Shown: one piece after another, positions 1 to 10,683 of the stretch | How positions within the stretch are numbered: position 1 is the first letter of the stretch | How the letters are laid out: the number at the start of each line of letters is the position of its first letter | Assembly: GCA_004151065.3 (NCBI GenBank) | Contig: NWUY0304322646.1 | Location: 9,841-38,172 of the forward strand | DNA length: 28,332 bases | Reading direction: 5' to 3' | Source of the DNA: Larix sibirica | Lineage: Eukaryota > Streptophyta > Pinopsida > Pinales > Pinaceae | Program-made: the position numbers and the translations under genes | Notes under the pieces: generated by a model | Databases searched by the model: none | What the model was told of the DNA's origin: nothing | The model's input: only the letters and a program-made list of their open reading frames with translations

Positions 1-392
1 GTTGAGGATATGGCGGCTAAGAGCACAAAGAGGAGATGGTCGGGTTGCTAGGTGAGTTAGAGGGGTTGGGGGATAGGTATGAAGGGAGGTGGGTAAAGCA
101 AGAGAAGGTAAGGGTCTGATCGCCGTACTCTACTGATATTTCTTTCTGACTTAATAAGAGATTGGGCATGACTCCATCAACCCATCGCAATCCGATCTGG
201 TGCTCGTAAGGTCTGATACTGGTGCTCCAAAGGTCTTCTAGCAGTGCCTCCAAAGACCTCATGGTATAGGTCCAGTAAATAAGTAATTCTGGCAGGTTCA
301 AGGTATCCATCCAAGGTAAGGTCTGATAGCTGTGCCTCCCGCTTGTAAGACCTAATCTCCATATCATGGTGGGCTGCTACATAGAATCCATT

Positions 393-570
393 TGTGGTAG
401 GTTTGTGGTAGGTGGGTGTAAAGAGTAAAGGCAAAGGTCTGTTCCGTATAGGTATTCAAATATATCCTGGCTTAATGCAATCCCAAAACTGGCAGGGTCT
501 CTATGCCTCCAAAGGTTAAGTAAAGTGAAAGGGCTCCGCTACCAGGTATAGTTCTAGCAGGTGAAATAGA
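393..570 (+). repeat. Diverged direct repeat, copy 1 (partner at 1979-2127)
   Basis: This stretch aligns by eye with 1979-2127. The shared order of words is TTGTAGGTGGGTGTAA, then GGTCTGTTCC, ATCCTGGCTT, CAATCCCAA, CTATGCCTCCAAAGG, AAAGGGCTCC and AGTTCTAGCAGGT. Small indels separate the copies, so the duplication is old. No coding content is evident. Confidence 0.75.
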
Positions 571-656
571 TAAAGGTAAGGTAATGTGTGATAGCATGTG
601 CTCCTGTAAACTGGGGTATGATTGTAGGTGCTTCCATGCTCCTAGGAATCCGGTAT
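551..656 (+). repeat. Diverged direct repeat, copy 1 (partner at 1391-1495)
   Basis: The block starts with GTTCTAGCAGGTGAAATAGA, continues with a GTGTG..TAGCATGTG word and ends with TTCCATGCTCCTAGG. The partner has GTTCTGGTAAGTGAAATAGA, GTGTGGTCTAGCATGTG and TTCCATGCTCCTAGG in the same order and spacing. Copy 1 overlaps the end of another repeat block, so the family is a nested mosaic. Confidence 0.7.
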
Positions 657-1390
657 CAAGGCCAAGGGGTTGAAGTTTGTGGTTTCGTGCCATCCAATTA
701 AAATGCCACTGTCCATTCCCATGTCTATTCCAATTTCAATTCCGATCCAAGGAACGAATCTGTGGCTCCTCTTCTAGCAGTGCTTCCCTGTTTCAAGCCC
801 TAAAGATATAGGGCTGTTAAGAGAGTAGTTAAGGCAGGTGTTTAGTCTTCAAAGGTAAGAGCTAATGACACTCCCTATGGGCTATTCCCATGATCCAATC
901 CCCTCAGGCTTCTGCTTCTCCACCATCAAATCCGATCCGACACTAACAGCTCCTGGTCTTTAAGCATTCCCTTTCCAGTATGTGGTAGCTAGGGCTGGCT
1001 GTAAAGAGAAAGTATTCTGTCTGGCGGGTGTCTGGTATCATAGGTCTTTATTCTATCAGTGCCTAAAGCTTGGAAGACCATAAGTGGCTAGGGCTGGTAC
1101 ATCTAATCTCTCTCTTTCTGGTAGGTGGATTGTGTGAACAAGGTAAGGGCGGGCTTATCCTGTCCTGCTAATACTGTTCCTCTCCAAAATAGATTCCTGG
1201 TCTCTCTCATTCGTTGGTAAGTTCCTCCATGCCATGAACCCGGGGGACTTAAAAGGTATTATCATGAAGCGATTCAAATTCCCATGTGGATTCCCATCGC
1301 ACGATTCCATCTTCCGGTTCATTCAAAGGTAAGAAATGTCCTGCTCACTACGCTAGGTGATTCCAGGTCTAGGGCTCTCCAGGTCTATAA

Positions 1391-1495
1391 GTTCTGGTAA
1401 GTGAAATAGAAAGGCGTAGTGTGGTCTAGCATGTGCCGCTGCCAACTTAGGTATTTTCAACTTGGGTGACTCTGGGTAATTCCATGCTCCTAGGT
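1391..1495 (+). repeat. Diverged direct repeat, copy 2 (partner at 551-656)
   Basis: This is the second copy of the block that begins GTTCTGGTAAGTGAAATAGA and ends TTCCATGCTCCTAGG. Similarity is clearest at the two ends and at TAGCATGTG in the middle; the interior is diverged. Confidence 0.7.
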
Positions 1496-1978
1496 TTAAG
1501 GCGTGAGTAAGACTGGTGTTACTGCCTGGCTGGGTCGGTTGGTTCGTGCAAGGTGTGTTTATTATATATGTAATAACGCACGAATTCAAAAAGAAAATAA
1601 CTAAATAAAAGGTTCTATTTTGTAAAGCCCGATCAGCTTGTAAAGTAATGACATATTCCGGGCTCCTCAGGCACCTACGCTACGCTACGAGGTTGGGGGC
1701 TTTCGGTTCTGGTGAATTAGAAAAGCATCTCAGAGGGGGTGTGTCATATAATAGAACCCGTCGTTGTAATGGATCGAGATTCATCCACCGGGGTATCAGT
1801 CATGCATTTCTCTTTATACAAGTAGATTACTGAGAGCATTTATTTTCATTCCCAACCGTTCTATCCGTTCCTCAATCCATGAAATCCATTCATCTATTCA
1901 TCAGCAGCTTCAAAGTTCTAGCAACTGACTAACAAGATGCCCTATGCATTAAAAAAATATCTAGGGCCACAGATCTAC

Positions 1979-2127
1979 TAGTTGTAGGTGGGTGTAAGGT
2001 CTGTTCCATACAATAAATCCTGGCTTCATACAATCCCAATGGGTTTTCTATGCCTCCAAAGGCGGCTAAAAGGGCTCCCCTACAAGCCAGCCGGGTCTAC
2101 CAGGAGTTCTAGCAGGTCAAGAGAGTG
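1979..2127 (+). repeat. Diverged direct repeat, copy 2 (partner at 393-570)
   Basis: This is the second copy of the block running from GTTGTAGGTGGGTGTAAGGT to GTTCTAGCAGGTC. It is shorter than the first copy by about 30 bases through scattered small deletions. Confidence 0.75.
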
Positions 2128-2142
2128 AACCAAGGGAGTGTT

Positions 2143-2529
2143 TCATAGCAGTCCCAATTGAGTAATATTTATAAAGGCGAGTATTCTAAAAAAAGTATAT
2201 CCTGACTGGCTCTGTATGGCTGGTAATATCTCCCCCCTACCTACGGGTGCTCCTATAGGTGGTGTTACTTCTACTACTGCTGATGCTAGCTCTACTGCTG
2301 TTAGTTGTGGTGCTAGATCTACTGCTTTCTCTGCTACTGGATTGAGAGAATCTACTGTTGTATCTATAACTGCATAATCTGGACCTGGACCTGGTACTGC
2401 TCCTGCTTCTTTAACTGCTGCTCCTTGAACTGCTCGTGCATCTTGAACTGGTCTTGGAAATGGATCCGCTCTAACTAAAGGATCTGGCGCTTCTGTCTTT
2501 GCTAAGTAAACTGCTCTTGCTTTCTCCAC
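2143..2529 (-). other. Ala/Pro/Val-rich 128-codon open frame, unknown
   Basis: A GTG-started frame of 128 codons is open on the minus strand. Its first 100 residues are dominated by Ala, Val, Pro and Asp in short repetitive patterns (for example AVQGAAVKEAGAVPGPGP). The codons are unusually uniform: GCA for Ala, CCA for Pro, GTT or GTA for Val. The complementary strand reads as runs of ACT, GCT and TCT. This can arise from a degenerate trinucleotide-rich repeat as easily as from a real gene. There is no ATG start, no recognised domain and no homologue I can name. The last 25 residues have a different composition, so the repetitive part ends near 2215. I treat it as an unconfirmed frame. Confidence 0.3.
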
Positions 2530-3108
2530 CCTTGCCTATAGGGATCATTAACTAGGACTGGTAGGGATGCTTACTGTGCTCCTCCACTCAGTCAATAGGA
2601 TCTGCCCTCGCCATTGGTAACCAAGTGTCTCATTTGCCGCTGTTTTTAGGGTTCTAAGTCACAACTGTCGGAGAATACTGCAACGAATAAAATCAATAAT
2701 TTATGTCGCATTTGCCTTAAGGTTGTTGTTGAAGCCAAGAAGCTATGTGGGCGCCTTAGTAAGCTTGCCTGCCGTTTCACGCTCCCCCTTGCCTTGCTGC
2801 CTTGCCCTTCAACCCGCAACTAGCATTTGGTGAATTTGTTTTGGTTGAAGCAAACCCGCTCCCCAACCTTCTCACACCGATCTTCCCCTAAGGAGCCAAA
2901 CTAACCTTCTCACTCCCTCTTCCCACTACCCAAGGAGACAAGCAAACACATTAAGTTGCTTTGTTGCTTGATCTCACAACGCCTAGCAACCCGCCCTTGA
3001 GCTGAGGTAATATGCTAAACTTGGTTATTCCTGGTACCCTTGACCCTTGAGCTGGCAACTTTGAGCTGGAGAAATAGAAATGTGTTGGATATTAGCAAAC
3101 CTTGAGCT

Positions 3109-3122
3109 GGGGAAGTATCCCC
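3109..3122 (+). repeat. GGGGAAGTATCCCC inverted-repeat element, copy 1
   Basis: GGGG and CCCC flank a short centre, giving a small hairpin. A near-identical element lies 93 bases downstream at 3202-3217, so the hairpin itself appears to have been copied. Confidence 0.6.
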
Positions 3123-3201
3123 CCTCCCCTCTCACTCTCACTTAAACTCACACTCACCCGCTACCCCATGAGCCCGCTACCCCCTCAGCTAAGCTATGTA
3201 C

Positions 3202-3217
3202 CGGGGAAGTTTCCCCG
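3202..3217 (+). repeat. CGGGGAAGTTTCCCCG inverted-repeat element, copy 2
   Basis: The arms CGGGGAA and TTCCCCG are perfectly complementary and separated by two bases. It resembles the element at 3109-3122. Without transcript data I do not call it a terminator. Confidence 0.6.
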
Positions 3218-3496
3218 AACCCCTCATTACCCCTAAGACCCATGAGTGTCCTGCGGAGCTACCCCCTTGAGTGTTCTGCGAAGCCCGAACCCTCCCCTTT
3301 ATAGCTAGAATAATTATACTTAAAAGACGGGGAATTATATGTAACCCTTCATGGACATAGTAATCCCAGATATAATAACCCTAGTAACCCTTCGTAGCTA
3401 GAGTATTTAGACTGAAAGGATTGAGTTTGTGGGGAAGGAAGTGGGGGTTATATCACTGGCCGGAATACATTAATTGTAAAAGAAGAGCCAACACGC

Positions 3497-3544
3497 GCGG
3501 TGATAAGTGCGGTGGTAAGTGCGGTGGTAAGTGCGGTGGTAAGT
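3497..3544 (+). repeat. 12-bp tandem repeat, four units
   Basis: Four consecutive copies of GCGGTGGTAAGT are present. The first has one change (GCGGTGATAAGT) and the other three are identical. The array is exact enough to be recent, and its unit number could vary between individuals. Confidence 0.95.
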
Positions 3545-4419
3545 GAAGGCAGACAGAATCTGTGGTAAAAGCCAGCTGATCAGTAGTAATTAGCTTGTGG
3601 GGGGAGGGAAGGAAAGGCCTACCCACCTGTCTTACTCTTAGGAAGGACAGCCAGTAAGCGGGTACTTCTCATTGGTGGGAAGGTTCCAAGCCTAACTAAC
3701 TACTTGTCTTTCTATCCTTTCTCTTACGTTTACTCTTTCCTTTCCTTCAGTTAAGCCTTTTACCTCTTGCCAGGCTCGATGCCCTGCCGAACCCTGGCGC
3801 AAAGGGGGAAATGAAGTAAGAAAAGGTGGCCTTGCAATGATGGATAGGCCCCAAGACCCTGCTCTACAGCAAGAGGGAATCGGACATTCGATCTACTGAG
3901 CTAAGTCAGGGTAGATATTTTATATCCACCCTTGAAACCTTTTAACTAGGATAAATTGGCTAGGCGGGATGGTAAATTCACTAGTGAAAGATGGCCTTAA
4001 TTGGGTAGTCAATTGATCTGCATGAATCTGGGCCTTTAACTGGTAATTTTGAGAGTGCGAAGGGGGCAAGTTAAGGCCGAACACACGATTAGTTTTTTCT
4101 GTCCCCAATTGGTTAAATGAGTAATGCACCCGAACACCCTTATTAGTTCGTGCAAAGGGGCCTCATCCGGGGTTACTATGAGAAAGGGCACCCACTGCTT
4201 ACTAAAAAGGGGATTTTAAGGTGTCGGCAGGAACTCTTGGCTATCCCAGAGCAGGCCGGTTTATTTATTAAAGTCCTAGGGCATCTAGTAGTTGAGGCAG
4301 CAATTCAAGGAACAAAGGGTCGACGGGCAGCAACATATCATTATTATCCCCTGGGAAGGGGAACCGGTGAGCCAGAACGAACAAAGGCATAGCATCATTG
4401 GGCAGATAGCAGTCGGGGT
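3545..4419. other. Spacer without recognised genes
   Basis: No homologue is recognised. A GTG-started frame of 80 codons lies at 4150-4392 (plus). Its sequence, for example EKGHPLLTKKGILRCRQELL, looks like a plausible protein but matches no family I know. A minus-strand stretch near 3830-3910 resembles the 5' half of a tRNA (TAGCTCAGTAGA) but does not fold into a full cloverleaf. Confidence 0.4.
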
Positions 4420-5195
4420 GGGTGGTCAATCAATCCTGACGTTCATTATACCATTCATCCCGAATAGGAAGCTATATACATGTGCAGGAGCTGAAAGTTA
4501 TCCATTATGCTAAATTGTTTTCATGTTTCCACCCGGGAGCATAAGTACCCATGTCCTCGAACTGCTCTAGAATGAAAGTTTTTACTTATGTTAATATTAA
4601 AATAGTGTCTCTATTGGATGATAAGTCTACTCGGTTGGAATCATTGCTATGTACTAGAGCCAGTGATACCCTGATCTCCCACGTGTTTCATCACCATGAG
4701 AGGGTGCCATATGGCTATTTTGCAATAAAATTTGATTCTTAGTCAAATGCTAAAAAGTTGCATCAATGGGTAAACTTTGTGAATTTAGCCCTTGTTGGTC
4801 GGTGGATGGTATATAAACATAAGCATTTATAGATACACGTGGGGGTATTTATGGTTTTAACTTATACTACATTGTTTGGATTTTTTCCACATGGGAATGT
4901 TGATACCTATGTCCCTAAACTTATATGATAGGCAAGTTACAATTCACAATAAAATGAAAATCATGCCTCTATTGGACGAGCAGTCTGCTTAGTTTAAATC
5001 GTCAGTATGAAATAGTGCCGGGGTTGCCCTCTCCCACACATTGTGTCTCCATGGGAGGGTGTTAGTTAGCAATTTTGCAAACAAAATATGAGTTAAACAC
5101 AGCAATCGATGGCCAGTGTATCAAGCTCATTCATACCTAGATAAACATGTGGGAGCTAAAAATTTGCCATTCTGCTACAATTAACAAAATAAGGA
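4420..5195 (+). repeat. Degenerate tandem repeat, period about 310-360 bp
   Basis: Two full diverged units and the start of a third can be aligned. Anchor words are ACATGTG or ACACGTG at 4478, 4835 and 5145. In the two full units these are followed by a TTTCCAC(C/A) word, CTCTATTGGA(T/C)GA, CTCCCAC(G/A), ATG(A/G)GAGGGTG and ATTTTGCAA in the same order. The third unit stops soon after its anchor, at about 5195, where LINE-like coding sequence begins. No protein is recognised, and a 63-codon frame in unit 1 is not conserved in unit 2. The origin may be a nuclear satellite or part of the retroelement insertion. Confidence 0.7.
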
Positions 5196-5879
5196 AAATC
5201 ATATTCTCATACCTATGGAAAGGCAACAGAGAGGAGGGAGGTTTCCCACTAATAAGATGTGAGCCATTATAAAACCTAAGGAACTATATGGATGCGTAAT
5301 TAATAACTTACTACTCTTTCCTAAAGCTCTTTCAAACAAAAGGGGGCTGGAAGCTTCTCTCCAAGGATGGCCTCTAGCATAATATTATGTATCACAAATA
5401 AATCTCTCCCATGTCAGTGCAAGAATGGATGTGGAATCACATCAAACCTATTAGAGGAGGTTCTCTCCACGAAAGGCCCTTATATCCTCCTTAACCATAA
5501 TAATAAGTAGATTCCTCTGCTAGCAAATTGGAAATTAAAGTAAATCAGGCTGGGAGAGGAGGAGTGAGTTGGGAAGGATGCATATGATAAAATTCCCATA
5601 CTTATCTTAGAAGAGCTATAAAATAGGCATTTAAGATTCTTCTCAAGCGTTGCAATCCCCTTAGCTCACTCAGATTTGGAGTATATTTGCCTAGATAGTA
5701 GTGATTTGGGACTATGTGGAGAAGCAATAGATCAATGGAACTCATTTAAAGCACAACTGGCTAGGGAAGGCATCAAGATTAGAGACAAGGAAGATATACT
5801 TCTATGGGGATCAACATGAAGCAAAGGATATATTCAGTTAAATAAGGCTAGAATACCCTATTAAGGATGGAAACTGGAG

Positions 5880-6115
5880 AAGATACCAAATGGCGTTGGT
5901 TCAAGATATGGAAGAGAAAATCACCTCCAAAAACCAATTTCTTTTTTTTAGAGAGCACTAAAAAACGAAAGACTATCTTGGGATAACTTGCACCGAAGGA
6001 GTTGGAAGGCCCATATAGATGCTTAGTATGTGAAGAAATGTAAAGAAGTGATAGAAAAATTACCTAACCTTTTCATTAACTTTCATTTATCAAAGGAAGT
6101 CTGGAGTGCCAATCA
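5880..6115 (+). pseudogene. LINE ORF2 zinc-binding (zf-RVT) segment, broken
   Basis: Translation gives KRKSPPKTNFFF from about 5912, then in a shifted frame RALKNERLSWDNLHRRSW, then a cysteine-containing CLVCEEM reading, and finally FHLSKEVWSAN near 6085. This order matches the zinc-binding reverse-transcriptase region (zf-RVT) of plant LINEs, where a tryptophan- and cysteine-rich stretch lies between RT and RNase H. At least two frameshifts and several stops interrupt it, so it cannot make protein. The run of eight T at 5942-5949 sits at one frameshift and may be its cause. Confidence 0.8.
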
Positions 6116-6325
6116 TTAAACACAAGTGGGAAGGCTTGGCTCTAATACATGCACTAGAGCACTAGTCACGAGGAAAGTTGGAGGAAGATATAGCAATTCC
6201 CCTGTAGGTCTTATGGTAAATCTGGAGTGTATCACAAACTGAAAGCCGGTGTAGGGACTGATAAGGTACCAAAATAGAGGAAGCACGTATACTACCCCAA
6301 CATGGAAAGAGGATAGGGCCAGTGG

Positions 6326-6745
6326 CATTTTGATGGACCAACAAGAGACAACCTTGTGTAGAGAATATAAGGTAAGGGGGTGGATTCAAATTAAAAACAA
6401 TGAAAATAGAATGTTTAAGCTTGTTCTCGGCAGGGGCTCCAATAATAAAGCCAAACTTATAAAAAACAAAACTTTTTTATTTATAACATGGGAATTTGGT
6501 GTATAAAAGCTCAAGGTATTTGGCCTATAACCTAAACTGTCATCGGCTACCTGAATGTTGCATTTAAGGTGAATAATATCCAACATCAGGAGAGCGTGAG
6601 GAAGGTAATAGATCTTTCAAGAAAATTTGAACAAATTGACTTTGCTCATATCTATAGGAGCTTAATTAAAAGGCTATAACCTTGGCCAAGGTTGTAGTAG
6701 ACCTGGCAACAGGCCAGTTTCAAATTGAAACCTCCTCAAATGGTG
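6326..6745 (+). pseudogene. LINE RNase H domain, broken copy
   Basis: The stretch reads as a C-terminal RNase H domain. It starts with HFDGPTRDN, matching the FDGA-type first catalytic Asp strand. VLGRGSNNKAKLIKN follows; in intact domains this position carries the catalytic Glu ('NNxAEL'), which is Lys here. Then come KLKVFG, in which the 'GDS' Asp strand is damaged, and FEQIDFAHIYRSL near the last strand. Frameshifts and stops interrupt it, and two of the acidic active-site positions look lost. It directly follows the zinc-binding segment, the normal order in plant LINEs of this group. Confidence 0.82.
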
Positions 6746-6790
6746 AGCAACCCAACAACTCCACCAGGCATCTCTTTAAATGGTGAACAT

Positions 6791-8590
6791 ATAAAAGGAA
6801 TTATTAATAGACTAATGCTAGACTCTAAATTTGGCAACTAGAGTTGGCCTTATAGATATCTAATGTTATGTAAAAGGAACTTATAGCCTCTATAGGGTCC
6901 AAAACTACAAAGCCTACAGTATGATTATATTAAAAATTGGTTTCTAGTTAGGAAATCCAATTGGAAAAGAAGAATAATTTTCGAGTTGGAGTGCCCCGAT
7001 GGCCAAGAGAGGTAGGTCTAGGCCCGTTACAATGACTACCCTTGGATTGGATTAAAATGGTTTTTTACCCACAGATTCCATCCTACTTGGCAATGTTGAT
7101 TGTTTCCAAGCCTTTATACTCACATCATCTGCTTTAGAAGAGAATACCTTGGCCCAATTTGAAATAATATACATTAATTTTTCTTTTTCAATTGAGTAGG
7201 ATGTTTTCAAATAATTAAAGGTTGGAAACACTTCCATGGATTTAATAGCTCATAAGGAAACTAATAAGACTTTGTAGTTTTTGTTTCATGGGTGCAAGAC
7301 TTTGAACTGGATTTTATGATGCTTTTGGATCATTCTCTTAGCCACGGTTGGTTCGGTAAGATAGGTATATTTATGAACCGATATATAGGATTAGGATTTC
7401 CCTCTGCAGAGTTCTATTTTATCCTTTTACCACTTTCATTTTTTATCGGATTCCCCCCACTGGACATTGGTTAATTAGCCCCTTCTACTTCCTCACCTTA
7501 GCACTTGATAAAAAAGAAAGCTTTCCTATGGTGATTTGCCTTAGATTAGCACCTCCTTGCTAGGCAATGCTCATCCTAATAATTTTATATAGCACTAGGA
7601 GCCCTTCTAGCTTGAGATTGCATTATTAGGCTCATTCTCTGCCTTTCTCTAATTAGGGTCTTTCCCATAGGGTATCCCACACTTTTTGATTTTCGTTTTT
7701 TTGCTATTGTGCATTTATTATTGTTGCTCACTTCCATCTATTGCTTGCTACTTATTGTCTTTGTCGTGCTTAATGCATGTAAACCATTGTAATTAAAGAG
7801 GATGCATTCACTTGGGTGTTAATTTCTTGTTTTGTATCTTCCACCTTGCTTTCTTTCAACCATATTTTCCTCATGTGTTTATTTGGGTAACCATTGATGT
7901 CGCCCTTGATCGAATCATATTCACTGAGTTATCCATTTGTGTCCTCAACCTATTCATTATGGTCATTAAGTTTTGTCAGCCCTATTATCCTATTGAAAGT
8001 AAATCCACCAATTTTATAGCTTGAGCTTGTTCCCCGTTGATGAAGCACGCCTCTTCCTGCAAGTTTCCACCACCCATCCGTAAGATTCGGTCTCGTAGTA
8101 TCCTGATAATAGTTATCCTGTTCCCGCTAATTCAATGGTATGGGCAGAACAATAAGCAGAGGTCAAGGCAGTTGCCCGGCAGCACAGCCGTTAAGTGCCA
8201 GTAGTTCGAGTGCTATAAATATATGTTTCAGTTAAGATCAAATTTCATTTTACCCAGCCCACGTAAAAGATCCTGTAATCAGGCAGATCCAATCCCAGTT
8301 ATTGACCCCGTTGTGGGTGGTCTCATAGTCTCATGTTGATCCACCCTATAATAGATAAGCATGGACCAGAACCACCGCCTAGCCGGCCAGCATCCAAGCA
8401 AGCGCGAAATCTTCCTTCCATCCATAACCAACCGCTACTATTTTCCCTCAATCTCCAACCAACCGAAAAACGAGGCATTCTATATCGCACGATTACTCTG
8501 TCTGCATGCATTAGTTAGAACGGCACCTGACTTTCCTATTAACCATTCGCACTCGCCCGCCCTTATTTTATGAAATTCCAACTTCCAGTC
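6791..8590. other. Spacer; possible LINE 3' flank, otherwise nothing recognised
   Basis: No gene is recognised. 6790-7300 is A/T-rich and may include the 3' untranslated part of the LINE, but I see no clear poly(A) tail or target-site duplication. 7310-8030 has pyrimidine-rich stretches with short hydrophobic frames (for example 7812-8024 plus) whose composition follows from the T-richness. 8030-8590 is more GC-balanced and resembles ordinary plant mitochondrial spacer. Overlapping short frames at 8323-8573 on both strands show no motif. Confidence 0.45.
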
Positions 8591-8593
8591 ATA

Positions 8594-8716
8594 ACGATTT
8601 GGTCTCTTCGCGCCATATTTATATCTTCTCGTACCTGGCAGATATTTGACTCTACCTTTTATGATTAACACCATGGGATGTTCCTGCAGATTATGACCTT
8701 CGCCTGCCCTTATCGA
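8594..8716 (-). pseudogene. rps12: rps12 fragment with internal deletion
   Basis: Within a 93-codon minus-strand frame (8480-8761), about 40 residues match the C-terminal part of ribosomal protein S12. The reading is [17 protein letters not shown], then [19 protein letters not shown]. The invariant GEGHNLQEH and GRVKxLPG motifs are kept. In intact S12 about 20 residues separate the LPG strand from the terminal KYGxKxPK; here they are joined directly, so an internal segment is deleted. The N-terminal two thirds of the protein are absent, and both ends of the frame are unrelated sequence. The GEGHNLQEH spelling fits the plant mitochondrial gene as well as other bacterial-type S12. It cannot encode a working S12. 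It marks the surrounding DNA as mitochondrial, or as a mitochondrial insert. Confidence 0.8.
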
Positions 8717-8761
8717 TCGAACAAATAAAGAAATAAATGGTCTGGCTCTTCCAAACGACAC

Positions 8762-10514
8762 GACCTAACAATCAATAAAAAATAAGATCGCGTAAGGAAA
8801 GATAAGCCGCCCAGAACCCAAAAGTGGGTGGAAGGGCCCACCTCCACTCCCTTCCCCCCCAATAGGCATAGGCAGGACCTATCTATATCTACTGGGGGCC
8901 AACAGATACATATGAAGCAGAAGTTTCCATCTACGTAACTCCATCTTTCCCCAACTCCATCGGAATACGGATGAGATCATAAACGCCATCATTGAGGCAG
9001 ACAATGCATATATATATGGATATGGATGACTGGTTCTATTAATCTATCCTTTAATTCCCACTTTAACGGATGACTGGATGTAACCCAACTTTAATTGATG
9101 GCAGGAACCCATCTTTTCCATTGCCTTCGGCCTTATTAGATTCATAGGGGGTTGGATTCCAAATTGACGGAAAGTTACGTTCAATCGAAGAAAGAAGGCA
9201 TTTTCAGCCGTTCAACCCAATGGCTAGTACTTTGCTTGCTAGCTGCCTACAGTAAAAGGGACAGAAAAGGGTAAGGTAGGGCCTATCGCAGCAGGAATTA
9301 ATGGGTTGAGCTAAGGGGCCTTTACCGCTACGTGCGCATCGAAACACTAGCTGGTTGGCTGATACGTCTATCCTTTCCGCTGCGTTATACAATCAAGAAA
9401 GCACGAATAGAATCGATTGAGAACCTAATCCTTTTATTTAGAGGTCGCGCCAAGAAAGACGCCCATTCCCTTCCATGAAGCCCATACCCACTAGAGAGAA
9501 GTCTTGGTAATATAGTTAGCTGTATCGGTATTGGTAAGAGAGAGTCAAGGTGACTGGGAAAGCTATTCCGCTTTAGCGCCTTTTATACTTCAGATTAAGG
9601 TAGCACAACTCATGGTGTTGGTCCTGCTTAACAAATGACTGATAAATTAGAAAGTAATAACCTGGCCTTATCTGAGTAAGAATGGAGGAGGGGGCTCACT
9701 TGACTACTACTTTTCAAGTCCTCCCTGCCTCACTCATTCTGTTCCACGGGCAACGGGGAGGGAGATCCAACATCCATCTGCAGAACTAGGAAGCTTAAAT
9801 ACTTTGGATATGGGAGTATTCTATGTAGCTTCTTCTTTCATGTTCCTAGCTGGGCTGATAGAGCCCAAGATGGCACGATGTACTTATTTTATGCATCACC
9901 TTGGAGGCGGACAGGTGGTCAATGCCTTCAGTGATGAGTTTTTTTATAGTAGGGTGATCAGTTGGTAACCATCCAGGATTACCCTTATGCAGGTTGTCGT
10001 CACCTAAAAAGGCTTACTGCCCAAAACTAGCCCTTTCGCCTAAGGGGCCCACCTCGGGTGTAAAATTGTGTTTTCATGTAAAATGAGTAATTCAGGTACA
10101 GAGAGTGGCTTAGACAGGGTCTTTGAGGTCACTGATCATGCTGGAGCTGACAGAATGAAATTAAGGGCCGAATAAGTATGAAAACACGGTGGGACCCACC
10201 TTTTACCAAATTGAGAATATAGGCAAATGACCTATTTGAAGGCATAGATTGGCTCAGATATGTTGATTAAGGTCGCTTAGCGGCATGGAGCTGACAATCC
10301 AATCAGTTCAGGGTGGAGTCCTTCCATCCTTAGGAGCTTTGTAATCAGTTTAATATTGAGAGGCAGATTCTTGGGCAAAACCAAAAGCATTAGAATAGGC
10401 AGAACTTACTCAATCGTATCAGCATGCATTTATTAGTGCCGGTAACCCACTTCAGTACTTATTAATTACTCCTCAGCCATTTCCCTTGAATTAGAGCCTA
10501 TCCTTCTATTGCGC
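8762..10514. other. Spacer, mitochondrial in character, no genes recognised
   Basis: The stretch has mixed composition with no frame showing a known motif. GTGGGTGGAAGGGCCCAC near 8825 can form a small hairpin. 9003-9030 is a short ATAT/GGAT run. One copy of a dispersed repeat lies at 9242-9300 and is listed separately. I see no tRNA, rRNA or exon of a respiratory-chain gene. Confidence 0.45.
9242..9300 (+). repeat. Dispersed repeat, copy 1 (partner at 10515-10562)
   Basis: The sequence starts GCTGCCTACAGTAA, continues through a GGG-rich stretch and ends with GGGCCTATCGCAGCAGGAAT. The partner has GCTGCCTACAGTAACGGGG and GGGCCGTATCACAGCAGGAAT. Both are followed within about 40 bases by a GGCC..CCGCTAC word. 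Direct orientation, about 1.27 kb apart. Confidence 0.8.
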
Positions 10515-10562
10515 GCTGCCTACAGTAACGGGGAAGGAGAGGGCCGTATCACAGCAGGAATG
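10515..10562 (+). repeat. Dispersed repeat, copy 2 (partner at 9242-9300)
   Basis: This is the second copy, about 11 bases shorter in the G-rich middle. It ends ACAGCAGGAAT and is followed by a local direct duplication, CGCTACTTAGTGG (GCGCTACTTAGTGGC then CGCTACTTAGTGG, 10570-10597). Confidence 0.8.
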
Positions 10563-10683
10563 AGTCAAGCGCTACTTAGTGGCCGCTACTTAGTGGATAG
10601 CCAAGGACGAAATGCAAACGAAGAGATTGTGTGTGAAATTAACGAAAGAAAGGAGCGGGCCATCCTTTAGGAACTACACTCTA

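Larger units (their letters stand above)
1..2142. repeat. Cluster of related short degenerate repeats
   Basis: This 2.1 kb holds no gene I recognise; its short open frames lack codon bias or recognisable motifs. The same words recur in diverged form. TTCTAGCAGTGC occurs at 236-247 and 772-783, and a variant lies near 1046. AAGGTAAG followed by a CTGAT-like word recurs near 100, 313, 840, 1136 and 1325. CCATGCTCCTAGG ends two longer related blocks. Two pairs of longer diverged copies are listed separately. The pattern suggests local duplication followed by decay, as is common in plant mitochondrial spacers. I see no sign of function. Confidence 0.6.
2530..3496. other. Non-coding spacer, pyrimidine-rich, with small repeats
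   Basis: No gene is seen. The stretch is rich in CCCT and CTTG words. Repeated short phrases include CTTGAGCTGG (several copies at 2996-3110), CCGCTACCCC (twice near 3160-3185) and GAGTGT(C/T)CTGCG (twice near 3243-3280). It contains two GGGGAAGT hairpins, listed separately. A degenerate repeat origin is likely. Confidence 0.5.
5195..6790 (+). mobile_element. Degraded LINE (plant L1-type), 3' half of ORF2
   Basis: The plus strand reads, through many stops and frameshifts, as the C-terminal half of a plant non-LTR retrotransposon polyprotein. Near 5209 it gives IFSYLWKGNREEGG, the familiar 'LWxG' segment downstream of the reverse transcriptase. Around 5330-5440 come GGWKLLSKDG and MSVQEWM, typical of the same region. 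A zinc-binding RVT-type segment and an RNase H domain follow and are listed separately. The polymerase part upstream is missing, so this is either a 5'-truncated copy, as LINEs usually leave, or a piece broken by rearrangement. Family knowledge places such elements in plant nuclear DNA. Their presence beside mitochondrial sequence implies transfer between genomes. Confidence 0.85.
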